Shown here piece after piece: positions 36,401 through 48,663 of a stretch of 64,000 nucleotides of DNA (positions are counted from its first letter, which is position 1; each line of letters begins with the position of its first letter). The stretch lies in contig OX442316.1 in NCBI GenBank assembly GCA_949358305.1, positions 7,006,001 through 7,070,000 of the forward strand, in the 5' to 3' direction. The notes below the pieces were generated by a model, which worked only from the letters and a program-made list of their open reading frames with translations, had not been told where the DNA came from and ran no database searches. The position numbers and the translations under genes are program-made. This stretch comes from Strigamia acuminata (Eukaryota; Arthropoda; Chilopoda; Geophilomorpha; Linotaeniidae).

Positions 36401-39400
36401 TTTACTTTTGGTCCTTGGGGACCTTCAATGCCAGGAATTCCAATGGGTCCAGTAGGACCTCTTTCTCCTTTAGTTCCTTGGTCACCTTTCTGGCCATCAG
36501 GTCCTTGAGAACCCTTCAGTATATGAATAGTTTTATATTTCTGATGCTCTTACAATAGTATTTATTAACTTGCCTTATCTCCTTTGTCACCAGCCATACC
36601 ACGAGCACCTTGATCACCCTTTTTTGGAATTAATTTGTGAAAATTTGTTTATTATTGATTAAAATTTTAAACATTACTTTTACTCCGCGTGGACCAGGAA
36701 AACCAACTTGTCCCTGAGCACCTGGTACCCCTGTATCGCCCTTAGAACCAGGTGAGCCTTGGTTTCCAGATACTCCCGGCAGGCCATCAGCTCCAGGAAG
36801 CCCAGGAAGACCTGGTTTGCCCCTTGGTCCCTGCAATTTTAGATAAAATTAAGTTAGTTCTTCAATAAAATTTGTCAAAATTTTCTAAGAGCTCTCACTT
36901 GGGGCCCTGGTGGTCCTTGAAGTCCTTGAGGACCTGGTGGGCCCTTTGATATAAAAGTATTACAATTTTAAACACTTTATTTTAGGATTATTTTTTTAAT
37001 TTACCAATGGTCCAACTGATCCTGTTTGTCCTGGAGGGCCAGGTTGGCCTGCTGGACCCTAATTAGCATAAAACCGTCAACTTGTTGAAATTTATTTTAT
37101 TTATAAAAGAATACCAACATACATTATTGCCCTTGGGGCCTGAAGGGCCTTCTGAACCTGGAATCCCCTGAAAATACACAAAAAAGAAACGATTTTATGT
37201 CACGGCAGTTTTTATTCAAACAACGATACATTTTCACGAGAATACCAACTGGTGGTCCAGCAGCTCCAGGAAATCCTCTTGGTCCAGGAAAACCGCGAGG
37301 TCCCTACAAAGATAAATTAAAAATAGTTTTGATTTTGTAACGGAAAAATTATCTACTTATTTTAAAACTAATACAAATAAGAAAGATAACGAAAAGGTAA
37401 ATTTTGCAAAGATATGAATCAAAATATTAATTGTATGAATAACAAATAAATAACGTTATGTTCACAGTCGTAAATCACATCATTAATTTGTTGATGTTAT
37501 ACAATCGAAACTGCCAAATGTAACTTACCATTTCACCAGGTAGTCCTGGTAAACCGGGTGGTCCATCATCACCTTGCATTCCGTCGTGTCCCGATTGGCC
37601 GGGAACCCCCGTGTTGCCGGTTATTCCCTTGATTAAGTTCAGAAATCAAGTAGTTAATTTAAATTTACACTAAAATAAAAAAAATTAAAATGAAATTAAA
37701 ATGAATGTAACATCGGTTTAGTCGAATGCTATTGTGTTGTGGCTCCTGCCACTCATTTTAAGGAGCTTCGCAGTAAAGCTAATGGGGCAGCACAGATTCT
37801 AGTTACCGTACCACTTACCCGTTCTCCTTTTTCTCCAGGTAATCCTGGAAGTCCTGGCATTCCTTGCTCGCCTTTTAAACCTGGTGGTCCCGTAAATCCC
37901 CTCTCTCCATCACGTCCGGGTTTCCCCTTAAATTTACAAGTTAAATCGAATTTTTTTTTAAATATAAATAAAAAGGTCTAATTAGTTTACTCGTCTTCCT
38001 TCTCTTCCTGGGAGACCTGTTGGTCCGACTAATCCTCTGGGCCCGGGCTCTCCAATTTCCCCTATCTCACCCTTTTGTCCTTCAGGGCCGGGAAGTCCCT
38101 TCGTACAAATATGAATGAATTATGAGAACACGGTGTGAAAATAACTAATCTAACTCACATGAGGCCCCGCAACTCCAGTAAGTCCCATTGGACCTACAGC
38201 ACCCCTCATTGCAAGCTAAATATTGAAATTATGTATTGAAAAATTTGTATTTTCATAACAGTGATTTTAATTTACCATGTGTTGGCTAAGTAATTGGCGG
38301 AATAAATCAGTGTTATCTGGTCCTTTTACATCTCCTTGAGCTTGGAACTAAAGTAATAATAAATGTCGTGATAATGCATCATATTTACACTTAAATACAA
38401 TTACCGGAATCATAAAGACGTGTCCAGGTGGGCCTACAACCCCACTCATGCCATTAAAACCATCCCGACCGGGTTCACCCTGTTTACGAGAACAATAATA
38501 ATGAACATTTTACAAAACTGTGAATTTCTTGTGTCTAAATACTCGTTCTCCTTTAGGACCGGGTCGACCAGTTGTTCCTTGATATCCTCGTGGACCTGGT
38601 GGGCCGTGAACGACTTGGTACGCGTAGTGTAGGTCTCTTCTGGAGGAAATTACTTCCCCAGAACCCGTATCTGTCTGTTGATTTGAGAAATTAAATTTAT
38701 TTTCCTTAAAAATCATATTGATTTGAAAAAAGACGATTTATACTTCGAAAACGTAAGTTGTGTTTGCAGCTGGGTCTGTGTCTGGTAATGTTCCTCGTCT
38801 ATTTCCATCTTCACCTTCAACAATATACCGGACACCATCTGTTCCATCCTCGTCATAAGAAAAGGGAACATCACATTCTGGTGTGTAATCAATACACTGC
38901 TCGTACGCAGCTTCCGGTGATGGAACCAGCAAAAGCTGTTGAATTTCGCCCTAAAATATCCAAAAATAATTTAATTTATTTGAAAAAAATTTTTTTTCAA
39001 AATAAATTCAAATTACCTCATAAAATACTTCATCCAGAAGCCGTTGTCCGACAAATAATATACCAGCAATACTTATGGTTGAAGTTCTGTGATCACCCCA
39101 ACCACGGTCCAGTGCTTGGGTATTAGTTTCCGCGCAGTCTAAAATCAACGTAGCCGCATCTCCTTTTATACTAAAAGCTAACCGATGCCATCTGAAATGT
39201 TGTTTCGGATTGCTCAGCAAAGAAACGGTATAGGGAAATTTTAAAGGGCTACTCACTTGTCGTCATTAATAGTGAAATTAAAGACAAGTGTTTGTTGAAC
39301 TTCTCCAGCAACAAAAAATAAGGAAATGACATTTCCCAAGCTTAAAGCTAATTGCTCATCTCCAGTTTCACTGTAGATTGTAAATATTGAACTTTGCGAG

Positions 39401-40663
39401 TGCAGTGCTACTTTCACAGTGGCTAACAGCGAAAAGTCATGAGGAAAACCGACTGCAGATCAACGAAGCAAGGGAATTAATTATAAAAATATTTTTATTT
39501 ATTTATTTATTTATTTATTCATTTATTTATTTATTTATTTATTTGTTTATTAACTTACGAGGAAATGCATGTGCAGTAGGCACAGTGAGCACGGCCCGCC
39601 GTGTCAATTTGAATGCGACATCAGGTTCACCAAACACAGGAACACCATCTTCGAGCCTCAGTGGGCGATTTTGACAAAAACCTAATGTTCTTATTACGCC
39701 TAATGGTTCACTGTGAATATCTACTGCTTCTAATAAATCGTATGAGCCTGGAAACAAACAAAAAATAACACTACAATAGGAAGTAGGCGGAATCTATATT
39801 ACATTTAATCATAGATTCACATAAGCCGAAAAGTTTCTCTCAAACTTGACGCCTCCGCTGAATTTGTTGAAAATAAATAAGTAAAACTTTACCAAACATT
39901 TAATCCGCTAGTCAAAAGATGTTTGATGATATTTTTTAAAATTATTATTTATTTTTTTTTATAATTCGTGCACACTTATTTTTTATTTTTAAATCTGTAT
40001 ATCGATATATTAATTACGATCTAAAAAGAATCAAATAGCTTATCAGTGTCCTTCTGTTTGTATTTGATCAATTAGACCAAGGCTATTGACACTGCCCTAT
40101 TAACCCATTAGCTAATCAAAACTCCTTTTATGCAGCTTAAAGTGAAACATGGAATTGGAAAAACTCATAAGTCAGTCAGACTTTAAATAGAATTCCTTTC
40201 TCTTCCTTATTTCCAAGTGCACATACATTTTCACTTAACAGCTGTGCTTTTCTAATGACATTACCAGCCAATGACCGTCTTCACTAGCCCTGGAAAAATT
40301 CAGAGAATCTAAAAATAACATTCGTTTTGTTGTCAAAACGATTTGTAGTCTATTCCTACATCAATTCAAGAAAACCCAGCAAAAATTATAAAATTAAAAA
40401 AATAAAAATTTCATAAAATGTTATCTTCGAGCCGAATTGAAAAATATTCAAAACACTTTTTTCTTTATCAGTTTGAAACTGTAAAGAAAAACTTATTATC
40501 AGGGAGGTCAGTCCCCTTGATTCTTGACCCCTGGACATCAGAGACATAAAAAATGGACTTGTATTTGAATGAATTCAACAGTTACACTGACATACCTGAT
40601 GGTAAAATTGCCCATGTTAGCACAGGTGCACAGAATAGGACAAGAGCAATGTGGAAAATCATC
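30487..40663 (-). CDS. Fibrillar collagen alpha chain, type V/XI-like with TSPN domain (about 45 exons)
   Basis: Secreted extracellular-matrix collagen. From 5': signal peptide exon (ends at 40663, [17 protein letters not shown]); TSPN/laminin-G-like domain in exons at about 39555-39748, 39250-39450, 39018-39193 ([26 protein letters not shown]); a short acidic variable region (38740-38950); a minor Gly-X-Y block; then a long Gly-X-Y helix in many small exons, mostly 45/54 bases or multiples (about 31.8-38.6 kb); then a COLFI C-propeptide in exons 31520-31817, 31212-31462, 30867-31082, 30487-30630 ([29 protein letters not shown], ending [10 protein letters not shown]). The TSPN domain places it with type V/XI-like fibrillar collagens. 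Two introns hold inverted-repeat elements. Individual helix exon edges were not all checked. Confidence 0.92.
30667..30845. mobile_element. MITE-like inverted-repeat element in a collagen intron
   Basis: Ends form imperfect inverted repeats of about 28 bases (ACTCaGgctCACC...AGAAACACACTA against its complement), with a perfect 12-base core at about 30685 and 30817. A second inner inverted pair (GAGCCTATT/AATAGGCTC) is present. It is flanked by TA on each side. About 179 bp and non-coding, as expected of a TA-targeting miniature element. Confidence 0.65.
32611..32930. mobile_element. MITE-like element with about 65-bp inverted repeats in a collagen intron
   Basis: Left arm 32611-32676 and right arm about 32868-32930 are inverted copies (GTTCATGTCCGA-ATGAACG-TATTATTTT-ATGA-GCGCTGTGATTG). 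Each arm contains its own palindrome (CGTTCATGTC...ATGAACG). The middle has a G-rich run (about 32760-32784) and the words CCCAAACCTAACCTTA...GTTTTTAG, which recur inside a lipase intron at about 61445-61480. No coding capacity. Confidence 0.7.
39493..39551. repeat. (ATTT)n microsatellite in a collagen intron
   Basis: About 14 TTTA units with two single-base variants, lying between TSPN exons. Confidence 0.9.
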
Positions 40664-40912
40664 TTAAAAATTGGAGAGAAAAAACTCTAAGAACCCATGA
40701 TTGTTGACAACATAATCTGTGATGAAGTGCAATGCCACTCTCAACCGCTTTCGTCTTCTCCGCAGTGTTGTATGATAAATCTCTTCACTTGAACCTCTAT
40801 TTGGGAGAGAGAAAAAAAAGTAAAAGAGCAGATTATACACATGCGCAATAGATCTCAGCATCCGCCCACGCATCTGAATGGACCCATCCTTGAGCATCCA
40901 AAGTGCAACCAA
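40664..40912. promoter_or_regulatory. Shared 5' region between divergent collagen and WAP/CCP/Ig genes
   Basis: Only 249 bases separate the two start codons, which face away from each other, so the two genes probably share a bidirectional promoter. No TATA box is obvious. A purine tract (GAGAGAGAAAAAAAAG) lies near 40806. The start at 40913 is chosen because the hydrophobic signal follows it directly; an in-frame ATG at 40841 is possible. Confidence 0.5.
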
Positions 40913-43712
40913 ATGGCACCAAACTGGGTCTTCGTTATTTTATTTTCGAATCTGCCGATTTTTGTATTTGCATCTGATTCGGCTGAATCTGGGTGTGCTC
41001 GAAGGGATGCATTGGTCGAGAAAGAGGGAAGGTTATGTGCAGCTCCGTGCACGCGAAAGAGAACTTGTCGCAGTCCGGAGAGGGAATGTCGTTGCGATGG
41101 AGTCTGTGGTCGCACATGTGTAATTAGAGGTACATAATATTTCTATACACTTATTATACAGTATTATTTTGTATAATGCTTTTTTAGGATTAGAATGTCC
41201 AGTTTTAAGTGGCCCGAGTGATGGGGTTGTGGTGAACGGTGAGCGGCAATTAGGTTCGAAGGCAACTTACATTTGCGAAAGAGGATTTGAGTTGATCGGT
41301 TCGGCAGAGCGGGTTTGTCAAGGAGATGGTAGTTGGAGTGGTGTGGAACCCAGCTGTGTGGAACAAGGTTGAACAGTATTGATAATTCGTTGATGAACAA
41401 ACACAATAAAAGATTTTTTAACCCGCAGTCCGTTGCTACACTAACGCACTTCCTAGATCGGATGGCATTTTGTACCAGAAAGAGGTTCAACCGTGGTACT
41501 TAAATGAAGAAACTGTCGGGTTCATTTGTGCAAGTCGTTATCAATTAACATCTGGCCATTTGAAAGGACACATTGAATGTTTAAAAGGACAATGGCTTTT
41601 ACCCAAATATACTTGCGAACCAAGTAATAATGCGTACTCAGACGGATTTTAAATCACTTTTTAATACGATTACAACACTAAATTCCAGAGTTTTTTAATT
41701 TTTTTCTTTAAATTTTTTTAATAAGTGACATAAAGTTTTAATTAAATTGGTGATTTCTAGTCAAATGTTAAATGATTAAATGTCATGTAAACCAACAAAT
41801 TTTGGTATTTGAAATTTTGAAAAAGGGGTAATGTTATTTATCTGGATTAAAATTCAAGTTGGTTTAATAATAAACATATTTTTAATGAATCAAACAAGGA
41901 GGAAAAAAATCCAAAGTGACAACCGCATTGTCTACTAATTAGTTCCTTGTTATTTATTTGAATTAACATCATTATAGGATCATGTCCGCCGTTTCTGTCA
42001 ACTGACCCAACATTAATCATTGAATCTAACAACATATTTAAGCATGGAGAGTCCATTGCACTGACTTGTTACGATTATTACATTCTGCATGGCAGTTCAC
42101 AAATCACGTGTTCTTTTGGAGCGTGGTTAATGCCTAATGGAAGAACCTACTGTGGGAATAGTAAGTTAGTATCACTAGCATTTCTCACACAAACATTCTG
42201 AATAAAGATTATGATAAATTTGTTCTGTAGTTGAATACGAAGACGAAACTAAAAATCCAGACGACTATAAACCTGACAATAATGCCATTGATTACGATAT
42301 TAATGATTTAATTGACTTGGAAACAACTACCATCATTCCGGAAACACCTGAACCTGAAATTGATGATGGAATGACTATACCAATAATCGAATGGACTGTA
42401 GAAAATGGAGGTGCAATAGTTTCTGATGAAAAACTGTACATTCACGAAAATAGTGATGTGCGTTTGACGTGCAAATGGCCTTTAACGAGTGGAAATCCTC
42501 TATGGGTTTATACCCAATTGCGAGAAACTGAAAACTACAAATTAGGTATGCAAGTCTCATGCAAATGAAGCAATTGTCGCTTCTAATTGCTCGTCATTAA
42601 TGCTCATTACGTGTCATTGAGCAATTGTGACTTTCCTTTCAGAGTTAAATGAGATTGAGCACACATCTGTACTGACAGTGTGGACAATCCAAGAAGACGA
42701 TTCAGGGATATATTCTTGTCTTTCGCCCTTAGAAAAACAAGAGAATAATGTCATCTTGAGCGTGTTACGACAACCAACTGGTAATTAATCGTTGTAATTG
42801 ATTACAATGATCATTTATTCTTCAATTTTGTTTTTGCGTAATGTTAGTTGAGGAAAATCAAACGGTCGATTCCGAATTTAGTCTTCCAAGTCCAACGGCC
42901 TTCTCTTGTGTCTTTCAACGCCTCACAAACACGATTGCTTGGCACAATGGACTTTTTCTACGCGATGGCGATTACATCCCTGACAATGGCGCCGTTCGAA
43001 TATCGTGTCGTCAGATTGGTCGATTCATACTTGTTGGACCTGAGACTATAACTTGTAATAAAGGTGAATGGATCCCTGAAAATGAGGCCAGCTGCATTCG
43101 ATTGAAAAGAAATTCAGGTATTTTCTTTAAAAAAAAATATGATTTTAATTAAGTTTCGCAGTTGTGATAATATCTGAACTTATTTCAGAATCGATGCCAC
43201 CACCAATAGAAATGTTATCTCATTACGTCTTACTCAATGATGGGTCGATAGCGGTCGATCCTGGACAAAATATCGCCCTGGATTGTTTGTGGGTAATACC
43301 ACCTGAACCGCAAGATACTTGGCATCATGCGACTTGGTACAGGTCCGATGAGAGAGGTAACTTGGTGTTACCTGCGGAAATAATTCCTCTAAAAAAGAAA
43401 CAAGAAAATGACCAACAATTCTATGGTTATCGCCTGACAGTTGGCCCAACCGGTGTCACTACTTTCACATGCCTCACTCCAGAGAATGAGAGCAATTTTA
43501 TCAAAATTCGATTTACATACACTTGTAAATTTCAAGATATTCCAATTCCACCGGATGTCGTACTGACAGCGAGTGCCTTAAAACCTTTCTATTTACCCGA
43601 AGAGCGTATAGAAATTCAGGGATGCAAAAACAACAAACGGTTAATTGCCTTTAATTACATCAAATGTTTACACAGTGGCATGTGGTCTGAACCACTTTTG
43701 TATTGTCGTTAG
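40913..43712 (+). CDS. Secreted WAP-like/CCP/Ig protein, Hasp/Hikaru genki-like (8 exons)
   Basis: Exons 40913-41129, 41188-41367, 41429-41623, 41978-42160, 42231-42545, 42643-42780, 42848-43117, 43189-43712 sum to 2022 nt, 673 aa. Order: signal peptide (WVFVILFSNLPIFVFAS); an eight-cysteine module spaced C-12-C-3-C-5-C-6-C-1-C-3-C-3-C, close to a WAP core; a classic CCP/sushi domain (ECPVLSGP ... GSWSGVEPSCV); two more divergent CCPs; an acidic linker; an Ig-like fold split over two exons (LTCKW ... DDSGIYSC); a further CCP; and a C-terminal Ig/CCP-like tail ending WSEPLLYC. In Drosophila the WAP/CCP protein Hasp and the Ig/CCP protein Hig are synaptic-cleft matrix proteins. Assignment to that group is by architecture only. 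Confidence 0.8.
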
Positions 43713-43869
43713 CAATGTTAAGCATATAAAACGTTGAAATTGAGCATTTAAGGTTGTCTTTTTAATTTACAATGATTTTTATCGGACATTTTCAAACCGT
43801 GACAGAAAAAAGAAACATTGTTTTAGTTTTAGTAAAATTTATTGCGTACTAACATTATACAAAGGCTAT

Positions 43870-46333
43870 TTAGCAGGTTAGCTGCTTGGTTTCGAATTGG
43901 TGGCACCAGCCAGACAGTCGTGCGATTAACACACATTTGCGAAACTTGTTTACACTGCATTCTTTTTGCTTACTAATAACTTGTTTATAAAAATCTACGA
44001 GCCAAGAGTAATACAAAACAGAACAGAACACTGTGGTTGAAAACAAGTTAATGCAACCAATTTTTTTCATTATTTTGAAGCGTTTCTGGCTTAATTTCTT
44101 GTTTTTAAATATTCTAACCTCTTTAGCAGTTGTCAGATTCAAGTTGCAATATACGTTGTTTGAAATAACCGTTTTCCGATACAGGAATTTTATTTCCTCC
44201 CAAATTTCGTGCATCAAGTGTTCAGCAAACGACTCGTACGAATCGTATATTAAACGGATAGGTACTGGAACATCGTAGTCAACTTGTTGGAATTGACTGC
44301 AAACACTTTCAGGCAGTGGAAAGTGTTGACTAAAGCTTTCAAAAACAGTGTTATTTTCATAGTTGGTCTTAAGCTGTTGAACTTTGACTTCGGATCGCTT
44401 GAAATTATCGAAAGCAAAAGCCGAAGGTGGCGAATGAGTCCCGTCGACCCCGAGAAAATGAAAAAGATTCTTTTTGCGGACTCCTGCCGTTGTCTGTTGA
44501 GAATGCACTATTCTTTGAGCCAATGGGTCGTCCATTCCCAGAAAGCGGACCACATCTTTTTTCTGCGCTTCCGGATGATTTGAGAAAACTACGGTAGGGC
44601 ACCGAGGAGGTAATGGCGGTGGTCTCACTTCGTCGTCTAAGTCTATTCCGAGCAACTTGTTAATATTCTTGTGTAAACGATCCAGTTCTTCGTAAAGAGG
44701 CTCCGACCGCGAGGATTCGTCGGGTTTCGGCTCCAATTCCATCACGTCGATTGGGTCGCTCTCAACCGATGTCGGCTTAACTTTGGCGTATTCGTCAAGT
44801 TGAAATCCGGAATCTCTCGAGCTTAGAAAAGTGGCCATCTCGGAATGAGGTAACGGCTCATCTTCGTCCGTATTCTCAGCGTCGAGTTGACTGTATGACA
44901 ATGCAGACATGGTTGTTGGGTTTGGTGAACTTGAGCTCCGATTAACGGCTTGAGGCAAGTAAGATTCGCTGTGGCTACGTTTTCTCGGTGGATATGTTAT
45001 GGTCGACAGGTCGACAGAATCCATTTCTGAACGTGGAGTATCGTAATGACTCATTTCTGATGTTTTCCGGCTTTGTTTGTATTTGATCGGCAATGGATTA
45101 TCGTAGAATGATGTACACCTGCGGTTTAATGTCGGTTTTGCAGGCTCTGCAACTGTTTGTGGTGTAATTTTCGATCCGCTTGCCCATCCTTGCATCCGCA
45201 TACTAATTGTTTCCACAATTATTTGGGCTTTGGTGCTATAAAAGTGCAAGGGAGTTGTCCAGCCAGATGTGTGGCTAAAAAAATGTTACAAAGTCAGTTT
45301 GGTTTAAATTGAAGGTTAATATGAACTCACGGTCTCGGTTCGATCACAAAGAGACGACCATTATCCTTCAAGTGGATCGGATTATCCAGACATACTCTTG
45401 CAAGAGCAGTAAGTGGCCATTCGAGAAGGACGTGCTGTGTGTACACGCATTGTAACGTGAGATAATCCTTGGTTGTGAGGCAAATATAACAGAAACCTCC
45501 ATGTACGCCAAACAAATTACAAAACGCTGAATCAGTTACTGCTGCGTCGAAAACAACATCTGCGTCTTTAATGTACGAATGTGTCATTTAATTGTGTCTA
45601 TAAAACACGCGAGTTATTTAATCCAACTCACCATCACTTAAATTTGGTCGAGGCCAAAATACTTGACAAATTGCATCCATCCATTCTTGAGTCTCAGATT
45701 CGCAATCAGCAGCCAGATAAACCGCAGTGTCACGTGCTTCTACGTAAAATGCATATGGATGGGAACGAGATACTATTCTTTGCAGGTGCAAAGCATCTTC
45801 CAGATAAATAGTGGCCCTTTCAAGATGGTTGTGTCGTTCACCGCAGGAATTGTGGTATACGTCCAAAGTGATGATGATATTTCCAGCAGCTATATCTTGC
45901 AATCTGTGTAATACAATCCAGCGACGCTTCCATGCCTGAAATGTCAAGCCATGAGGTTTCAATAACTTATCTCTGCTTGGTCCCATCCCACGGTTTCAAT
46001 TGAATAATTGGCGAAGCAATTGAATCCAAAAATAGAAAAAAAATACTAATCGCGCTTTGTTAATGTACATTTGCCCCTTTGGACAATGATTTCTACTGTA
46101 TTTTTGGGGATTTTAGTACCGCACCGTACATAAATATATATCTTTTGTATCAGATAATGAGACATTTTTTTCCATTTTTGTAAAAATGTTAATTGAGAAT
46201 TAAGTTAGGTTATATACGTATTGGTTTTGATCGTCATTTAACGCACCTTCCATCCTCGAAATCCACGCGCTCTCATTTTGACTGGCAATTTGATATCTAA
46301 ATGCCCACTCCTGTATGTGGTGTTTCGCCTCAT
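43870..46333 (-). CDS. DOK-family docking protein (PH + PTB, 4 exons)
   Basis: Cytoplasmic adaptor downstream of receptor tyrosine kinases. Exons 46247-46333, 45632-45935, 45331-45565, 43870-45274 sum to 2031 nt, 676 aa. PH domain (AWKRRWIVL ... ATIYLEDALHL ... CESETQEWMDAICQVFW), then an IRS-type PTB domain (FCYICLTTKDYLTLQ, WPLTALARV, RLFVIEPRP, TTPLHFYSTKAQIIVETI), then a disordered tail with YxxP-type sites (YDNP, YDTP, YDVP) and LYEEL, as expected for recruiting SH2 proteins. The last 130 residues are basic with a hydrophobic stretch (about 43980-44050), unusual for DOK proteins; an undetected last intron could replace them. Divergent from the MARVEL gene. Confidence 0.85.
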
Positions 46334-46844
46334 TTTTAGTGATGGGAAAATGCAGCCACCGCAGTGAGCGAATCAGTTACACTTAGTCATCATCCAGTGT
46401 TGGATCTATACAGGATGTTTTAAGTAATTGAACCAGGAAGATATATATAACTAGACTTGCTGATCATTATTCGACATGTTCATTTTTTTCACTCCTTTGT
46501 CGTCGTTTAGCAAATTGTTTGCTTTAAAAATGAGTCTTTTCATTCGCTCGTTTTTAGTAATACATGCAAATCAAAGCCACTTGATCAATCTAACTCCATT
46601 GAAAAACTAACTTCCATTTAAAGACATCTCCAATTCCATATTATATTTCTAATGAATGTAAAAATCCAACTAATTAAAACCGAGGGGTAATTTTAGGATA
46701 AAATATTTCATTTTGATAAAAAATGAATCGTTTATCCAGACATTATACTCGTGCAGATTACTACGAACACCTTTCCATCCGGGCGTTGTCCATCTTGTGC
46801 GCGAGCCTTCTATAAACCTGATTTTTGTTGCGGTCAGTTTAAAG
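46334..46844. other. Intergenic region between divergent DOK and MARVEL genes
   Basis: 511 bases between two opposed start codons, so it must hold both 5' regions. AT-rich; no further gene or clear regulatory motif seen. Confidence 0.5.
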
Positions 46845-47566
46845 ATGCCTAACCACAGTGTGACAGTGACTCGAAGCTTAACATCCACATCATCTTCGAC
46901 TAGATCTATAATCCTGAATATTGGTTTTCTGAAAGATTTTTCCGGCATTCTCAAATTACTTCAATTGGTATTAAATGTCAACTTTGGCACCCGATTGGAT
47001 CTTTGCCAGCATATTGAGTACGTTGGCTTTGATTTTATAATATTTTATTATTTATTAGGTCGTTGGCATAGTTTGCGTGGGAATTTCGGCACATTATTCG
47101 GCATATTGGTACGTCAAACACCAATTCATCTTTGATTTTCGTGTGGATTTTGTCTTTACTTTGGTAGCTGTTGCGTGCCTCGTCACGACCTTTCTCTTGA
47201 TATTCTCTAGTTTCATATCTCAAACGACCGCTTCGGTTTTACCTAAAACTGCTTTTGTAAGTATTAGTTTTGCCCACCCCGACTGAGGCTGATTAGTTAT
47301 TTTTATTTAGGAATATGTTTTCCATGGAACGGCATTTTTCCTGTACTTATTTGCTAGTGTTGCTTACGTGGTAGAGATGGAAAAACGAAAAGGTTACATA
47401 CAGGAAATAGACTACGGTGTTAAAACGGCAGCTGCGGTAAGAGGAAGAGATATCGAGTTTCCTACCGTTTATTTTACATATTTAATAATTTTATTTGTAG
47501 ATTATGGGTTTAATTAACAGTTGTCTGTATCTCCTGTCTGCAATTTTTGCCTGTCACAGAAATTAG
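46845..47566 (+). CDS. MARVEL-domain four-helix membrane protein (4 exons)
   Basis: Exons 46845-46967, 47059-47256, 47311-47436, 47501-47566 give 170 aa, all phase 0. A Ser/Thr-rich N-terminus (SLTSTSSSTRS) precedes four hydrophobic helices. Helix 1 (GILKLLQLVVGIVCVGI) ends in the family-typical KLLQLV word, helix 2 is FVFTLVAVACLVTTFLLIF, helix 3 is FHGTAFFLYLFASVAYVV and helix 4 is IMGLINSCLYLLSAIFACH. This matches the MARVEL/CMTM group, which works in vesicle traffic and membrane apposition. Exon boundaries fall at the same helix positions as in the next gene. Confidence 0.8.
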
Positions 47567-47950
47567 AATATTTTCAGAGAATATGTCAAGTGCAAAACAG
47601 GTGACATATTTTCACAACTAATTCAAGGCAAACTGGAACATGCATTTGGTATTATGTGACTTCTAAAATATTCTATTTCTACCATTGATTGCCAATCCTG
47701 ACATTTCAAGCTATATTCATTAAAATGTTTATTTTCTAACTGTACTGATAATTTTAAAAAAAAAAACTGAATATTTTATAATTTTTATTTTTATTTTTTT
47801 CTAAGCGTATTAATTATACACGTACTTAATAAAAGTCTTTTATTAGTTTTAATAGTTTGATTCCATTTTAATTTGGGACATTGTTTCGCAATTTGCAAAC
47901 CTCCCAGGCAGCTCCATCTCCCACTGAGAATATTCATTCACTCGTCCCTC
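47567..47950. other. Intergenic between the two MARVEL genes
   Basis: AT-rich; contains AATAAA-like 3'-end signals of the upstream gene near 47829. No coding exon. Confidence 0.5.
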
Positions 47951-48601
47951 ATGTCTTGCAACTCATGTCTCAATTTCCAGGTCTTAACAAGCAGACCGGG
48001 AATATTTAAAATATTAGAATTGGTGAGTAAATGTGTGAGAAACCTAACTAATTCAGTATTTTGAAGTTTAATTGGCATGCAACAGTTTTTTTCTTCCATG
48101 ATCGTGACATTTCTTCACCAGTGTGTAGGCGTATCGGCTGTTCTGGGAGTTGTTCATTCATCGTTTGCTTCTTTTGTGCAAAGTTGTGTATTTATAGGCA
48201 CACTTTTATTAGTGACTTATGTCGTTTCATCACGCAGTTTAAACCTCATCCGAAGTTCTCTCTTTGTAGGTTACACTGTGCGTTTACTTTCACGAATTTT
48301 ATTAACAATTTTATTAAATTTTCTAGGAAGTTTTTTTCAACAGCTTAGCATCGTTTCTCTTTCTGTGCCATTCAATTTGGTTATCACTTAAAGCCATTTT
48401 TTTGTTATGGCCTATTCATCAATTTCTTCCGTTTGCATCCGATTTTCCTTTGACAATGGCAGCAGCAGTGAGTCGAGACAATTCATTAATTTCATTCTGT
48501 TTATTTTAATTTTAAATATTTGTCTTTTTCAGACGTTGGGATTCTGTTTATTTCTAATCCACGCAGTCGACTGTTATTTTTCATATCGACAACAATCCTG
48601 A
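47951..48601 (+). CDS. Second MARVEL-like four-helix protein (4 exons)
   Basis: Exons 47951-48022, 48122-48265, 48327-48467, 48533-48601 give 141 aa, all in phase 0. Helix 1 begins GIFKILELCVGVSAVLGVV, matching GILKLLQLVVGIVCVGI of the neighbour at the same exon junction. Helix 2 is CVFIGTLLLVTYVV, helix 3 FFNSLASFLFLCHSIWLSL, and helix 4 TMAAATLGFCLFLIHAVDCYF. Probably a diverged tandem duplicate. The start is uncertain because the frame stays open upstream to 47873. Its 3' end faces NDUFS6 with 62 bases between stop codons. Confidence 0.72.
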
Positions 48602-48663
48602 CTACAGACTAAAACAAATAACTTAAACTTATTAGTTTGTACAACACCTTTTTCTACATTTAT

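Noticed and set aside
40841-41137. Longer start for the WAP/CCP/Ig protein at 40841
   Set aside because: The extra 24 residues are hydrophilic and precede the signal peptide, which is best placed from the ATG at 40913; kept only as a possibility.
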